Positions 7,974-22,087 of a stretch of 64,000 nucleotides of DNA are shown piece by piece. Under the pieces are notes generated by a model that was not told where the DNA came from, searched no databases, and was given only the letters and a program-made list of their open reading frames with translations. The translations under genes were made by a program, and so were the position numbers. The stretch comes from Lentisphaeria bacterium (lineage in GTDB: Bacteria > Verrucomicrobiota > Lentisphaeria > Victivallales > UBA1829). The stretch lies in the NCBI GenBank assembly GCA_017456805.1, contig JAFTIQ010000032.1, forward strand, positions 1-64,000. Direction: 5' to 3'. The first letter of the stretch is position 1. Every line of letters begins with the position of its first letter.

Positions 7974-8008
7974 TGAATATACAAACATTAACATAGCAAG
8001 GAGAAAAA

Positions 8009-12440
<4,432 letters not shown>

Positions 12441-12452
12441 CAGGGATTTCCA

Positions 12453-13412
12453 ATGACAGATCCCTCAGCCAATATGTGCGTGATCATGCTTCCGCCGGAA
12501 CGGAACGATGCCCTCCGTTCCGCGCTGGAAGCCCATCTCTTTACCTTTTCAGAACACCCCTACGCAAGATTCAAAGCAGTCAAAGAAAAAACCAATGTGA
12601 TCCTCTACAACAGCGGAAAACTGGTCATTCAGGGGAAAGGGACCGGCGAGTTTGTAGAGTTCATTCTTGAACCGGAAGTTCTATGCGCCTGTCCCGTAAC
12701 GGGTGCAAAAATGGAACAGCAGGAAGAAATCCCCTTTACTGCTCATGCAGGGATAGATGAAAGCGGGAAAGGAGACTTTTTCGGTCCGCTGGTGGCATGT
12801 GCCGCCTATATTCCGGATAAAGAGATGGAAAATAAACTGCTTCAGGCTGGAGTTTGTGACTGCAAGCTGATCAAGAGCGATACGAAGCTCCGGGCGATTG
12901 CTTCCAAAGCCGCAGCGATCCTCAAAGGGAACTTTTCCATTGTCAGCATCGGACCGGAGGCTTATAACCGGATGTATCAGAGTTTCCGTTCCATCAATCC
13001 GCTTTTGGCATGGGCTCATGCCCGTGCTTTGGAAAATCTGCTGGAAAAAGTTCCGGATTGCACAGAAGCGATCGCGGATAAATTCGGAGATGATTCTCTG
13101 ATCTGCAACGCACTCGGAGAACGGGGGAAAAAAATTCATCTTGTCCAGAAAGTCAAAGCGGAAAGCGATATTGCTGTTGCCGCGGCTTCCATTCTGGCAA
13201 GGGCAGGATTCCTGAGAAAACTGGATGAACTCAGCGAAACTGCCGGAATCACGCTGCCGAAAGGCGGCGGAGAACAAACCGATGAGCCCGCATCCAGACT
13301 TGCTGTGGCTGGCGGACGCGAATACTTGGGGAAATTTGCAAAGCTTCATTTCCGGAACACTTATAAAGCTCTGGGAATGGAACCGCCGCCGAAGCCGGTT
13401 TGGAAAAAGTAA
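12453..13412 (+). CDS. rnhC: Ribonuclease HIII
   Basis: The 319-residue protein has an N-terminal TBP-like substrate-binding domain (about 1-90) and the type 2 RNase H catalytic domain. The motif GIDESGKGDFFGPL (100-113) with Asp102-Glu103 is diagnostic of RNase HIII, which cleaves RNA in RNA/DNA hybrids. A D-C-K segment (136-138) stands where type 2 enzymes usually have D-S-K. Its start lies 12 bases after lacZ, with a weak ribosome site, suggesting translational coupling. Confidence 0.93.
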   Translation: MTDPSANMCVIMLPPERNDALRSALEAHLFTFSEHPYARFKAVKEKTNVILYNSGKLVIQGKGTGEFVEFILEPEVLCACPVTGAKMEQQEEIPFTAHAGIDESGKGDFFGPLVACAAYIPDKEMENKLLQAGVCDCKLIKSDTKLRAIASKAAAILKGNFSIVSIGPEAYNRMYQSFRSINPLLAWAHARALENLLEKVPDCTEAIADKFGDDSLICNALGERGKKIHLVQKVKAESDIAVAAASILARAGFLRKLDELSETAGITLPKGGGEQTDEPASRLAVAGGREYLGKFAKLHFRNTYKALGMEPPPKPVWKK

Positions 13413-13457
13413 CATTACCCCGGAACGCTTTTCCGGAAACATTGTGAAGGAGTCTTT

Positions 13458-14597
13458 ATGCTGCTGTACCTTTCCCCGATCATTGCTGTTTGTGTCTTTC
13501 TCATTGCAATCCGCCCTCTTGCGATTTCCAAATGGTGGAAAGCAGGAATCTTTGTGATTCTCTGCTGCGTGGCTTCCAAATATTTTATCATCAGATTGTT
13601 TGGCGGACCGGCATTTTTTGCGCCGGATCTTCCGCGCTGGATCATTCTTTTTTCCGCATGGATCTATGCTGTCCTGCTTGGCTGGTTTGCCCTGCTCCTG
13701 TTCAGCATGATCCTCTATGGAGGATTCCGTCTCGGATTGAAACTCAAGCACAAAGAATACCCGGCAGAATGGAAAAAATATTGGATCCGGCTCAATCTCG
13801 GATTTCTTGGTCTCTCGATTCTTTGCACCTCGCTGGGGATTTACTGGGGAACCCAAGTTCCGCCGGTCAGAGAACGGACCATTTATCTGAAGGATCTTCC
13901 GGAGAGTGCAGAGGGAATGAAAATCGTCCTTCTGGCAGATCTCCATGTTGATTACAGCTCCGATCCGGAATTCATCCGGGAAGTCGTCAAAAGAACCAAC
14001 GGGGCAAAACCTGATCTGATCGTCATTGTCGGAGACTTTGTTGATGGAACCACTGAACGGTGCGGAGGCAAAGTTGCCCTGCTGAATCAATTGAACGCTC
14101 CGCTGGGAGTTTATGGTGTCCCGGGAAATCATGAGTATTATTCCGGGTACGATCAATGGATGAAATTCCTGCAGGAAGAAGCAAAGATCCACATGCTTCC
14201 GAATCGTTCCGTCAAATTATCCAACGGGGTTTATCTTTCCGGAACAATGGATCAGGCTGCCAGGATCCGGAAAATGGAACTGCCTTCTCCGGAAAAAGCT
14301 GTTCATCCGGAAATGAAACCGGAAGATTGCGGAATTCTTCTTGCACACAATCCAAAACTTGCGTTAAAAGCCAAAGACTTTTATGATCTTCAATTTTCCG
14401 GACACACCCATGGCGGAATGATTTTGGGTTTGGATCTGCTGGTCAAACAGATGAACAGCGGTTTTGTTTCCGGTCACTATCAGATTGATGATATGCAGCT
14501 GTATCTGACCAACGGAACAGGAATTTGGAGTGGTTTTCCGATCCGTTTCGGCAGACCTTCCGAGATCGCATTGATCACTCTCCGGAAAAAAAAATAA
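13458..14597 (+). CDS. Membrane-anchored metallophosphoesterase (YkuE/YaeI type)
   Basis: The 379-residue protein has several N-terminal membrane helices (about 1-21, 30-48, 58-85 and 110-130) and a C-terminal calcineurin-like phosphoesterase domain with metal-binding motifs LLADLHVD, GDFVDG, GNHEYY and SGHTHGG. Relatives include YaeI/LpxH-like and YkuE lipid phosphoesterases. All metal ligands appear to be present. GAAGGAG lies before the ATG. It is the last gene of the run that begins at 8009 and is closed by a terminator at 14614. Confidence 0.9.
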   Translation: MLLYLSPIIAVCVFLIAIRPLAISKWWKAGIFVILCCVASKYFIIRLFGGPAFFAPDLPRWIILFSAWIYAVLLGWFALLLFSMILYGGFRLGLKLKHKEYPAEWKKYWIRLNLGFLGLSILCTSLGIYWGTQVPPVRERTIYLKDLPESAEGMKIVLLADLHVDYSSDPEFIREVVKRTNGAKPDLIVIVGDFVDGTTERCGGKVALLNQLNAPLGVYGVPGNHEYYSGYDQWMKFLQEEAKIHMLPNRSVKLSNGVYLSGTMDQAARIRKMELPSPEKAVHPEMKPEDCGILLAHNPKLALKAKDFYDLQFSGHTHGGMILGLDLLVKQMNSGFVSGHYQIDDMQLYLTNGTGIWSGFPIRFGRPSEIALITLRKKK

Positions 14598-14613
14598 CTC
14601 TCAGCAAAAAAAG

Positions 14614-14642
14614 GGGCTGTCAGTTGCGACAGCCCTCTTTAT
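14614..14642. terminator. Bidirectional terminator between convergent units
   Basis: GGGCTGTC (14614-14621) pairs with GACAGCCC (14628-14635), loop of six. It is flanked by an A run on the left and T-rich sequence on the right, so it can stop both the plus-strand phosphoesterase unit and the minus-strand SPFH/ATPase/ABC operon. Confidence 0.85.
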
Positions 14643-14656
14643 TTCAGGAAAACTTT

Positions 14657-16285
14657 TTATTTTTTCGCTCCCGGCAATGCGGGAAGCAGCTGAGTTCCGG
14701 GAAGCAAGGAGGCCGCCGGTACGGTTGACTGCTGCTCTTCCATAATTTCACCACGCAGACGCGGTGCCAGCTTGGGATAATTATTGATCACCATTGTGAC
14801 GATCTCTTTCTTCATTGTCCCGAAGGGCGGAAGTTTCATGCGGTCAACATCCTTGAAAGAGAGAGCATAACGGTCATACGCCATTTTGGCGAGCTTCAAG
14901 TGAGCTTCCCCTGCGGCACGATCATCATAAGCAATGTAAAGTGCTGCAGTAAAAATCAAACCGCTGATCAGGTCATGAACCTGTTTGTAGGAACCGTCCT
15001 TCACGTCTTCCGTCCACTGGGTAAGCACGAACTGATCAAAATTGAGGAAACGTTTATCCCCGGGCAGACGTTCTTTCTGCATGATCTTGAAATATTCCCG
15101 TGCTTTCTTTTCTCTTCCGTAAGAATAAAGGGTAACGATCGCGTCGATCATGAAGTTATCCAGTGCGCTCTTGAAAGACTGAGCATACTGATTGCGTTCT
15201 GCGGCAAGAAGGAAAGATTCTCTGACAGCATCTGCCAAATCGAGATTGGGAACAAGGAGATAGTCTTCCGACGGGACCCCTTCCGGCATCAGCATACGGC
15301 CGCCGATAAAGGATTCCTTCAAAGACTGAGTGATCATACGGTCACACTCAATACTCTGCCGCTTGGGACTGTACATATTTCCGAGCGTTGCCCAGTAAAT
15401 CGCATAGGATTCAGAAGTCCGCCAATCCAGTTTTCCATATTTTTCCGTGATTTCCAGAACGATTTCCGGACGGATTTTGTAATAATCTCTGAGCCAGATG
15501 GCACGGAGGAACGTTTCCAATTCTTTTGCATCATCAGCACTCAAGGCTTTTGTCAAAGCCTCCGGCAGCAATCCGGTTTCGCGGAACGCCCGGTTCAAAG
15601 CTTCATCATCGGGGAACCCTGCCTGACGGATCTTGTTCCAGTACTCTTCCTGAGGATGCAGTTTCCGGAACTCCACAAAAGAGCGCGGGGCATCGTTCAA
15701 CGCCTTCCAATCGGGATCAGGCACGCCGCCGAACGCTTTCTGCATCTCTTTGGCGATCTGGAATTTATAATAACGCTGTGCATCGTCAAGGGTATTCCCC
15801 ATCTTATGCTGATAAATCCAGCCGAGCTGCTGATAAAGAACGGGGTCATTGGCATTATAATTCAAGGCTTCATCACGGATCAGTTCGATACCGCGCTGAA
15901 CCCAGCGCCAGCGGTCCTCCGGAGCCTGGAACGTCACAGAAACGTTATATGCCATGTTCCAGGAAAGATATGCAGTTGCACCGGTGAATTTCGGCTGAAG
16001 TTTTGTGATCCAGGAGGCAAGCTGAACGAGTTCAAAATATTTGCCCTCTTCCTGCAGAGCACCGGCACGAAGCCAGAGCAGGTCGGCAAGAAGTCCGCGG
16101 AAACCGCCCAGAGCAACTGTCGTAAAGGCAACCATGGGAGGCAGCCCCTTGACCGAAGCCTCATCCACAAGTTTTTCCTGTTGGATCATATTGTCCAGTT
16201 TATCCTGAACTTCCAGATTCAAGCTGAGCAGGATCCCTGCAGCCAATATCACGATCAACCATATTTGAATTTTCTTGAAATACAT
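14657..16285 (-). CDS. Membrane-anchored extracytoplasmic protein, exporter-associated, unknown function
   Basis: The 542-residue protein begins with a single membrane anchor (about 7-25), after which the rest is soluble and helical with many Trp and Tyr residues, in the style of degenerate tetratricopeptide repeats (for example the segment with LLADLLWLRAGALQEEGKY). No catalytic motif was recognised. It is the last gene of the seven-gene minus operon, 17 bases after the ABC permease, so it is probably an extracytoplasmic partner of that exporter. A role as adaptor or substrate-handling subunit is inference only. Confidence 0.7.
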   Translation of the reverse strand: MYFKKIQIWLIVILAAGILLSLNLEVQDKLDNMIQQEKLVDEASVKGLPPMVAFTTVALGGFRGLLADLLWLRAGALQEEGKYFELVQLASWITKLQPKFTGATAYLSWNMAYNVSVTFQAPEDRWRWVQRGIELIRDEALNYNANDPVLYQQLGWIYQHKMGNTLDDAQRYYKFQIAKEMQKAFGGVPDPDWKALNDAPRSFVEFRKLHPQEEYWNKIRQAGFPDDEALNRAFRETGLLPEALTKALSADDAKELETFLRAIWLRDYYKIRPEIVLEITEKYGKLDWRTSESYAIYWATLGNMYSPKRQSIECDRMITQSLKESFIGGRMLMPEGVPSEDYLLVPNLDLADAVRESFLLAAERNQYAQSFKSALDNFMIDAIVTLYSYGREKKAREYFKIMQKERLPGDKRFLNFDQFVLTQWTEDVKDGSYKQVHDLISGLIFTAALYIAYDDRAAGEAHLKLAKMAYDRYALSFKDVDRMKLPPFGTMKKEIVTMVINNYPKLAPRLRGEIMEEQQSTVPAASLLPGTQLLPALPGAKK

Positions 16286-16302
16286 CTCCGCATTCCCTCT
16301 TC

Positions 16303-17778
16303 TTATCGTTTGACGGATGCCATGGCAAATTCACGTCTGTTATAAATATACATTCCAATCAATGCCAGAATCCCGCCCTTGACCAGAACGTGCCAGAGAA
16401 ATACATTTCCGATCATGGAAAGTTCGATCAACTCCCCATTCGCCACAAGTTCTGAAACGGAAAATGCCTGAATCGGAATCACTGCAAACAACAGGAATTC
16501 GCCCAGGTAGTATCCGTAAACATCCATCGCGGGCATCTCTGCAAGACTGCCGTAATTTTTGATAGGACTCTGCAGGAACGTTGCAAGAGATCCGAAGGCA
16601 AGGTAGGAAAGTGTAAAGAAAATCGCCGTAGGCATGGAAAGAAAAGATGCCGCAGCAAAAGCAATCATCGTCACAACAAAAACCGCCAGCCATTCCATGA
16701 ATACTGCCCGGAAATAGTTGTTGAGAAAACTGACATGTTTGATAAGGACCTTGGGTCCATCGGCAAGCTGGAACTGAACAGGCTTCTGACTCCAGTTCGC
16801 ATAGCCGAGCGTCACTTTACCGTCATAAATAATATTTTCAGAAGGCAGTTCCAGTTCATTTACGGAAACGGTAAGGATTTCTTCCGGTTTCCGGGTCACA
16901 TAAGTGGTCATGAGTTCCGGAACCGGTTTCTCTCCGGGTTTCACATTGGCCGGATCCGGCATTTTTTCATAGAACAGGATCGCCCCCCATGCCCCGACAA
17001 CCTTTTCAGCCGTCTGGGAAGTGCTGGATGTATAAACGCGGTAACGGACAAAAAAATCGCCTTTGTAATTTTTCGGAAGGCCTTCATATTCCCAGAGACG
17101 GATCTGTCCGGCTTTGATTTCAGAAAGCCCGGAAAGCACCTGACGGCGGATCTCCTGCAAAATCTTCTGCCGCTGTTCTTCTGTATAAACATTGAGAACC
17201 CGTTTTCCGTCCGGAGTCGTTTTGGACATCTGACGAGAAAATTCTTCATTGATCAGCTTGTTGATATCCGGAAGTTTCGGCATATAAACACGGCGTCCGG
17301 TCAGGACTTCATTCGCGATCTTCTGCTGTTCCCGGCTGGCAACCCCCTGTTCTTTCTGCGCGCCATCTTCGGAAATCAATCCGGCTTTTTTGTACTGCCA
17401 GGTAACAAAGCCGTAGACTGCCAAGGCGGAAATCAGGAGCAGCACTGTCAAAAGTGCCATGACTCCGGAAAATTTTCCAAGCCAGATCACCGGACGGGAA
17501 ACAGGTTTGACAACGATCATGTGGATCCGGTTATCTTCCAAATCCTGAGTCATTGTCTGACATCCGAGCCAGATCCCGGTGAGCATCAGCATCAGGGAGA
17601 TGAACGAAAGGCTGTACTCAAGAGAAACCTGAATGTAACCATACGCAGAACCATCCCCTTTGATGGTATTGGGAACAATCAGAATCCCGATCAGAAGCAC
17701 TGCAAGCAGGAACTGAAAAACGTGGGAACGCATTGCGCCCCGGCACGTCAGTCTGACGATTGATAAATATGCAGACAT
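16303..17778 (-). CDS. ABC-2 type exporter permease with large extracytoplasmic loop
   Basis: The 491-residue protein has a helix at about 18-38, two helices at about 55-75 and 107-128, then a soluble loop of roughly 220 residues (about 130-350) rich in charged and aromatic residues, and four further helices near the C-terminus. This resembles the NosY/Gld type of ABC-2 permeases. The upstream gene at 17797 encodes its ATPase, 18 bases away. AGGAG precedes the start. The large loop facing outside the cytoplasm probably contacts the anchored protein encoded at 14657. The substrate is unknown. Confidence 0.85.
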   Translation of the reverse strand: MSAYLSIVRLTCRGAMRSHVFQFLLAVLLIGILIVPNTIKGDGSAYGYIQVSLEYSLSFISLMLMLTGIWLGCQTMTQDLEDNRIHMIVVKPVSRPVIWLGKFSGVMALLTVLLLISALAVYGFVTWQYKKAGLISEDGAQKEQGVASREQQKIANEVLTGRRVYMPKLPDINKLINEEFSRQMSKTTPDGKRVLNVYTEEQRQKILQEIRRQVLSGLSEIKAGQIRLWEYEGLPKNYKGDFFVRYRVYTSSTSQTAEKVVGAWGAILFYEKMPDPANVKPGEKPVPELMTTYVTRKPEEILTVSVNELELPSENIIYDGKVTLGYANWSQKPVQFQLADGPKVLIKHVSFLNNYFRAVFMEWLAVFVVTMIAFAAASFLSMPTAIFFTLSYLAFGSLATFLQSPIKNYGSLAEMPAMDVYGYYLGEFLLFAVIPIQAFSVSELVANGELIELSMIGNVFLWHVLVKGGILALIGMYIYNRREFAMASVKR

Positions 17779-17796
17779 ATCTGTTTCTCCTACGGC

Positions 17797-18936
17797 TTAT
17801 TTCCCTGATAAGAGATCGGAAAGTTTCTTGTTTGCCTCATCCATCTGTTGACGGGCCTCTTCATCAAGCGGTTTTTCTTCCGCGACCTCAACTTTATCTT
17901 CCAGCTCGCTCAACTTCTTCCTGCTTTCTTCTGCGATCACAGGAGCTTCTGTTTCAGGAGCGGCTTCTTCTTTAATATCCATACCGGAAAGTCTGGCAAG
18001 TTTTTCTTTTCCGGTTTCAGAAATTTCGCCTTCGGAAAGATAATCTGCGATTTCCCCGCCGGAAGTTGCCCCGGATGTTGCAATACTTTCCTTCTTCGCA
18101 TCATCTACAACATTCAGGAAGAAATCTTCCAGCGTTTTGCGCGGATGGTCGATCGTAAAATCAGCCCCCGTTGTTTCACGGATGACATTTTCGATCTTGG
18201 CAAGAGCTTCATCCGGAAGGTCCGGAATGGTAATCCGGCTGGTATTTTTCACGGAAAGAAGCTCATCCATCGTGCCCTGAGCACGGATCTTGCCGCCGTA
18301 AAGAATAATCACGCGGTCGCAAACATCTTCCACATCGCTGAGAAGATGACTTGTTACAAGGACAGTTTTTCCACGGCGTTTCAGCAGAAGAATCAAATCT
18401 TTGACTTCCCGGCAGCCGATGGGGTCCAAACCGCTTGTAGGTTCATCAAGAATCAGAAATGCAGGGTCATTGATCATCGCCTGAGCAAGCCCGATTCGCC
18501 GGGCCATCCCTTTGGAAAACTCGCCGACCCGGCGGTTCGCCGCATGGGAAAGCCCCACCATATCCAGAAGCTGTTCGGCTCTTTTTTTCCGTTCCTGTGC
18601 GGAAAGCCCGAACAGAGAACCGAAGAAATCAAGGGTTTCGTATGCCGTCAGATACTTGTAAAGATAAGTTTCTTCCGGCAGATAACCGATCATCCGTTTT
18701 GCTGCAACACTGCGGGGAGAAGTCCCGAAAACCGTCAACCGCCCGCCAGTGGGATAAAGAAGCCCCAAAAGCATCTTGACAGTCGTGGATTTCCCGGATC
18801 CGTTGGGCCCCAAAAGACCAATCACTTCTCCCTCTTTGACCTCAAAATCGATGTCATTGACTGCTCTTGCCTTGGGTCGGTTCCAGAAATCACGGAACTC
18901 TTTGACAAGTCCTACTGCCTCAACGATATTTGCCAT
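17797..18936 (-). CDS. ABC exporter ATP-binding protein with acidic C-terminal tail
   Basis: The 379-residue protein has Walker A GPNGSGKST (about 44-52), signature EFSKGMARR, Walker B LILDEPTSGLD and the switch His in TSHLL. The first 225 residues are a standard ABC-2 exporter ATPase. After it follows a 150-residue extension: a small domain ending in LEDFFLNV, as in many exporters, then an acidic, Glu/Lys-rich tail predicted to form coiled coil. The tail is unusual and could tether it to a neighbour such as the SPFH proteins. It starts 27 bases after the metal ATPase gene. Confidence 0.92.
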   Translation of the reverse strand: MANIVEAVGLVKEFRDFWNRPKARAVNDIDFEVKEGEVIGLLGPNGSGKSTTVKMLLGLLYPTGGRLTVFGTSPRSVAAKRMIGYLPEETYLYKYLTAYETLDFFGSLFGLSAQERKKRAEQLLDMVGLSHAANRRVGEFSKGMARRIGLAQAMINDPAFLILDEPTSGLDPIGCREVKDLILLLKRRGKTVLVTSHLLSDVEDVCDRVIILYGGKIRAQGTMDELLSVKNTSRITIPDLPDEALAKIENVIRETTGADFTIDHPRKTLEDFFLNVVDDAKKESIATSGATSGGEIADYLSEGEISETGKEKLARLSGMDIKEEAAPETEAPVIAEESRKKLSELEDKVEVAEEKPLDEEARQQMDEANKKLSDLLSGK

Positions 18937-18963
18937 TTTCAGAAATTCTCCCGAATAGAATTT

Positions 18964-20910
18964 TTATTTTTGTTCCTCTTCACTCTTCTTTTCTGCAAGA
19001 GTGATCATTTCACCTGTGCGAACCAATCTGGCACTGTTGAAAATAACAATCAGTGTACTGACCGTGTGGAAAATCGCCGCCACAACGGGAGTAAGTTCTC
19101 CAAAGACCGACAGAATAATACCGCCAATCACAAAAATCATACCAAACGCAAGGTTCTGGCTGATCACAGATGACATCTTTCTGGAAAGTGAAATCAACAG
19201 GGGAATGCGGCGCAAATCATTGTTCATCAATGCAATAGATGCACTGTTGATAGCAATGTCACTGCCAATCGCACGCATCGCAATACTCAAGTTCCCGGCA
19301 GCAAGCGCAGGAGCGTCATTCACACCATCCCCCACAAATGCTACAAGATTATCTTTCTTGACCTTTTCCACATATTCCACTTTCCCTTCAGGGAGACAAT
19401 CCCCAAGGTAATCATCAATGCCGAGTGTCTTGGCAACTTCGCTGGCAACCGCTGCACGGTCCCCTGTCACCATGGCACAAAGACGGATCCCGGAGTTCTT
19501 CAGCTCCTTGATCGTATCCGCTGCTTCAGCACGGATCTTATCACGGAATCCGAGCATACCCATCAGTTTCCCGTTCCGGGCAATCCCGACAACACTCATG
19601 CCGATCACTTCCGTCTCATCCTGATCAATCACGATCCCCTGCTCAGCCATCCATTTGGTTCTGCCGACCATACAGGGAACTCCATTGATTTTTGCATTGA
19701 CACCCTTACCATGAACTTCTTCATAGTCCGAACCTTCCACCAGCTTGATCCCGACTTCTTTTGCAAGACGGAGGATCGCAAGCGCAGTCGGGTGGTTACT
19801 GCGGGATTCCACCGATGCTGCAATCTGAAGCAGTTCGGCAGGCTCAACACCATCCACAGGACGGATCTTTGCAACCGCAAGCTCTCCTTCGGTCAGAGTA
19901 CCGGTTTTGTCAAACACAAATGCCTTAATCTTGGAAGCAAGTTCCAGATGAGTAATGTTCTTGATCAGGATCCCCAACCGGGCAGCCGCAGCAACCGCAG
20001 CAACAACTGCCGTCGGCGTCGCCAGAACAACTGCACAGGGACAGGCGATCACGAGAAGAGTGATCACGCGCTTCATATCTCCGCCGGAGAACCACCAGGT
20101 CAGCATCGCAAGCATCAGAATCGTCGGAGTATAGAATCCGGCATATTTATCAATCAGACGGACGATGGGACTCTTGCTGGATTCCGCCGCAAGAATCATC
20201 TCTTTGACCTTACCGAGAGTTGTATCATCCCCGATCTTGGTCACGCGGACTTCGATCCCCCCGGAAAGGTTCTGGGTTCCTGCATAAACTTCATCGCCCA
20301 CGCCTTTATCGACAGGAAGAGATTCCCCTGTAATGGATGCCTGGTTGACTGCACTCTGCCCTTCGATGATCTCACCATCCACCGGGAAGTTTTCCCCGGG
20401 GCGGACACTGATCACATCGCCGATGCTGAGGTCAGCGGCTTCCACATCCGTATAGGTTCCATCCTCATTGCGCTTGTGGGCATCGTGAGGAGTCAAACGG
20501 AGCAGTTCTTCAATGGAACGCTGCGCTCCGGAAGCTGTACGGGTTTCAATAATGATCGTAATCAGAAGGAAGAAGGAAATGATCCCGGCTTCCCGGAATT
20601 CTCCGCCGGCAAACGCCGCAAGAATCGCAAGAGCAACAAGCTCATTCATATAAACACGACCAACACAGAGATCCCGGACCGCGGCAATGAAAATAGGCAT
20701 TGCCAAAACGATCGCTCCGATCACAGCACTGATCTGGGAGGCAAATGTCTGTTCCGGGAAAAACCATTCCAGAAGGAAGGAATTCAGAACAAAGAAACCG
20801 CCTGCCGCTGCAAACGCTGCACGGCCCATGCTTCTGCCATGACCGCGGCCTTCTGACATTACACCTTTTGCATCTTCATTATGATCATGACCGCAAATAC
20901 AAACGCTCAT
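18964..20910 (-). CDS. Soft-metal P1B-type ATPase with Cys/His N-terminal tail
   Basis: The 648-residue protein has the P1B layout: membrane helices, actuator ITGES (193-197), the metal-site Cys-Pro-Cys at 290-292, phosphorylation Asp334 in DKTGTLT, His-Pro at 373-374 in SNHPTA and GDGVNDAP. It should export a soft metal such as zinc, cadmium, cobalt or copper. There is no GMTCxxC metal domain; instead the N-terminus is CICGHDH. The last helix has H615-T-V-S-T where ZntA-type pumps have an Asp, so the metal cannot be named. Its start overlaps the stop of the HflK-like gene by 4 bases, implying coupled translation. Confidence 0.93.
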   Translation of the reverse strand: MSVCICGHDHNEDAKGVMSEGRGHGRSMGRAAFAAAGGFFVLNSFLLEWFFPEQTFASQISAVIGAIVLAMPIFIAAVRDLCVGRVYMNELVALAILAAFAGGEFREAGIISFFLLITIIIETRTASGAQRSIEELLRLTPHDAHKRNEDGTYTDVEAADLSIGDVISVRPGENFPVDGEIIEGQSAVNQASITGESLPVDKGVGDEVYAGTQNLSGGIEVRVTKIGDDTTLGKVKEMILAAESSKSPIVRLIDKYAGFYTPTILMLAMLTWWFSGGDMKRVITLLVIACPCAVVLATPTAVVAAVAAAARLGILIKNITHLELASKIKAFVFDKTGTLTEGELAVAKIRPVDGVEPAELLQIAASVESRSNHPTALAILRLAKEVGIKLVEGSDYEEVHGKGVNAKINGVPCMVGRTKWMAEQGIVIDQDETEVIGMSVVGIARNGKLMGMLGFRDKIRAEAADTIKELKNSGIRLCAMVTGDRAAVASEVAKTLGIDDYLGDCLPEGKVEYVEKVKKDNLVAFVGDGVNDAPALAAGNLSIAMRAIGSDIAINSASIALMNNDLRRIPLLISLSRKMSSVISQNLAFGMIFVIGGIILSVFGELTPVVAAIFHTVSTLIVIFNSARLVRTGEMITLAEKKSEEEQK

Positions 20911-22067
20911 CTTTCACCCTCCTGACTTCTCGGTTGGATCACATTCTTATCCGCTCTGGGTTCAGGATTGAGTTTCAAACGCAACTCCTGTCTACCGGAC
21001 GGCAGCGCATTCAAAATGAATTTGTCCTTCACCTTGGAAAGTGCTTCAGACACTGTCTGAGAGAACAGCGCAACCGTTACAGATGCCGGATTCTTCTTAT
21101 ATTCCGGCAGCAAACTTCTGAAATAAGCAGCATCAGCTTCCACTTCAGCTACAACACGACGCTTATAGTTTTCTGCTTCAGCAAGCATAACGTTCCGCTC
21201 GGTTTCCGCCTGAGCTCTCTGGGAAGAGGCATAAACTTCAGCTTTTTCCTTGGCGGCTCCAGCCTGAATTTCTGCCTGAAGCACTTCGTCAAACGCATTG
21301 ATCGTCTGCGGCGGCGGACTCTTTACGCCCAAGCTGACAGAATCCACGGTGATCCCGATATTCATGTCGGCAATCCGCTTTCTGACCATCGCTTCCACTT
21401 CCATACGGTACTGGTTGCTCTTGTTGAAAATGATATCATTCGCATTCCACCGGGCTGTCACAACAAGCACCGCATTGTCAAGAATGGAACGGAGCAGAGT
21501 CTTCGGTCCGCGGGTTCCCAGCACACGGTCATTTGCATCCCGGAACACAGTATCAGGATCTGCCGGAGCAGCAGGGGTCAAACAGGTTTCATAATACTGC
21601 TTGGGTCCGGTGATCCGGTAAGTCATGCTCCAGGAAGTATGAATGATACAGGCATCGGCAGTCATCAGATAACCGTCCACGCCGGGAACCAGAGTTTCGC
21701 CGCCCTGAGGATTGTTTTTACGATCCGTGATCAGCTTCTCATTGATCGGCATGAAGGTGTTGCTGTTGATCGTCTGGGGAGTCGTCGGGATCTCAACAAT
21801 GGTACTGACAGGATAGGGAAATACCCAGTGCCAGTCATCGGTATAAAGCTCCTTGAACTCTCCGAACCGTAATGTAATCACGGCTGTATCGGGACGGACA
21901 GTGAAAAATCCGCTGAATGTGAAGAACCAGATCAGCAGAACCAATATCAGAACGGAAAGCAGAATAAACACTGCTTTCAAGCTCTTGACAAGCATATCCA
22001 TACCGGAAGAAAACATACCTTCTTCCGTGATGTGTGCTTCTGTCAATTCTTTGTTATCGTTTTCCAT
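20907..22067 (-). CDS. HflK-like SPFH/band 7 protein
   Basis: The 386-residue protein has a polar N-terminus, one membrane helix (about 31-52), an SPFH domain, and a coiled coil with AEAENYKRR and LLPEYKKNP as in HflK. HflK/HflC form a periplasmic cage around the FtsH protease. No ftsH is present in the window. The C-terminus ends in a polar Arg-rich tail rather than the acidic tail of E. coli HflK. It lies 20 bases after the HflC-like gene and overlaps the P-type ATPase gene, so a link to metal transport is suggested by context. Confidence 0.85.
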   Translation of the reverse strand: MENDNKELTEAHITEEGMFSSGMDMLVKSLKAVFILLSVLILVLLIWFFTFSGFFTVRPDTAVITLRFGEFKELYTDDWHWVFPYPVSTIVEIPTTPQTINSNTFMPINEKLITDRKNNPQGGETLVPGVDGYLMTADACIIHTSWSMTYRITGPKQYYETCLTPAAPADPDTVFRDANDRVLGTRGPKTLLRSILDNAVLVVTARWNANDIIFNKSNQYRMEVEAMVRKRIADMNIGITVDSVSLGVKSPPPQTINAFDEVLQAEIQAGAAKEKAEVYASSQRAQAETERNVMLAEAENYKRRVVAEVEADAAYFRSLLPEYKKNPASVTVALFSQTVSEALSKVKDKFILNALPSGRQELRLKLNPEPRADKNVIQPRSQEGER

Positions 22068-22087
22068 ATTAGAATTCTCCGGTAGAA

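Noticed and set aside
6684..7994. Phe- and Cys-rich reading frame antisense to the flotillin
   Set aside because: Composition is what results from reading Glu/Ala/Lys-rich coding DNA backwards; no ribosome site.
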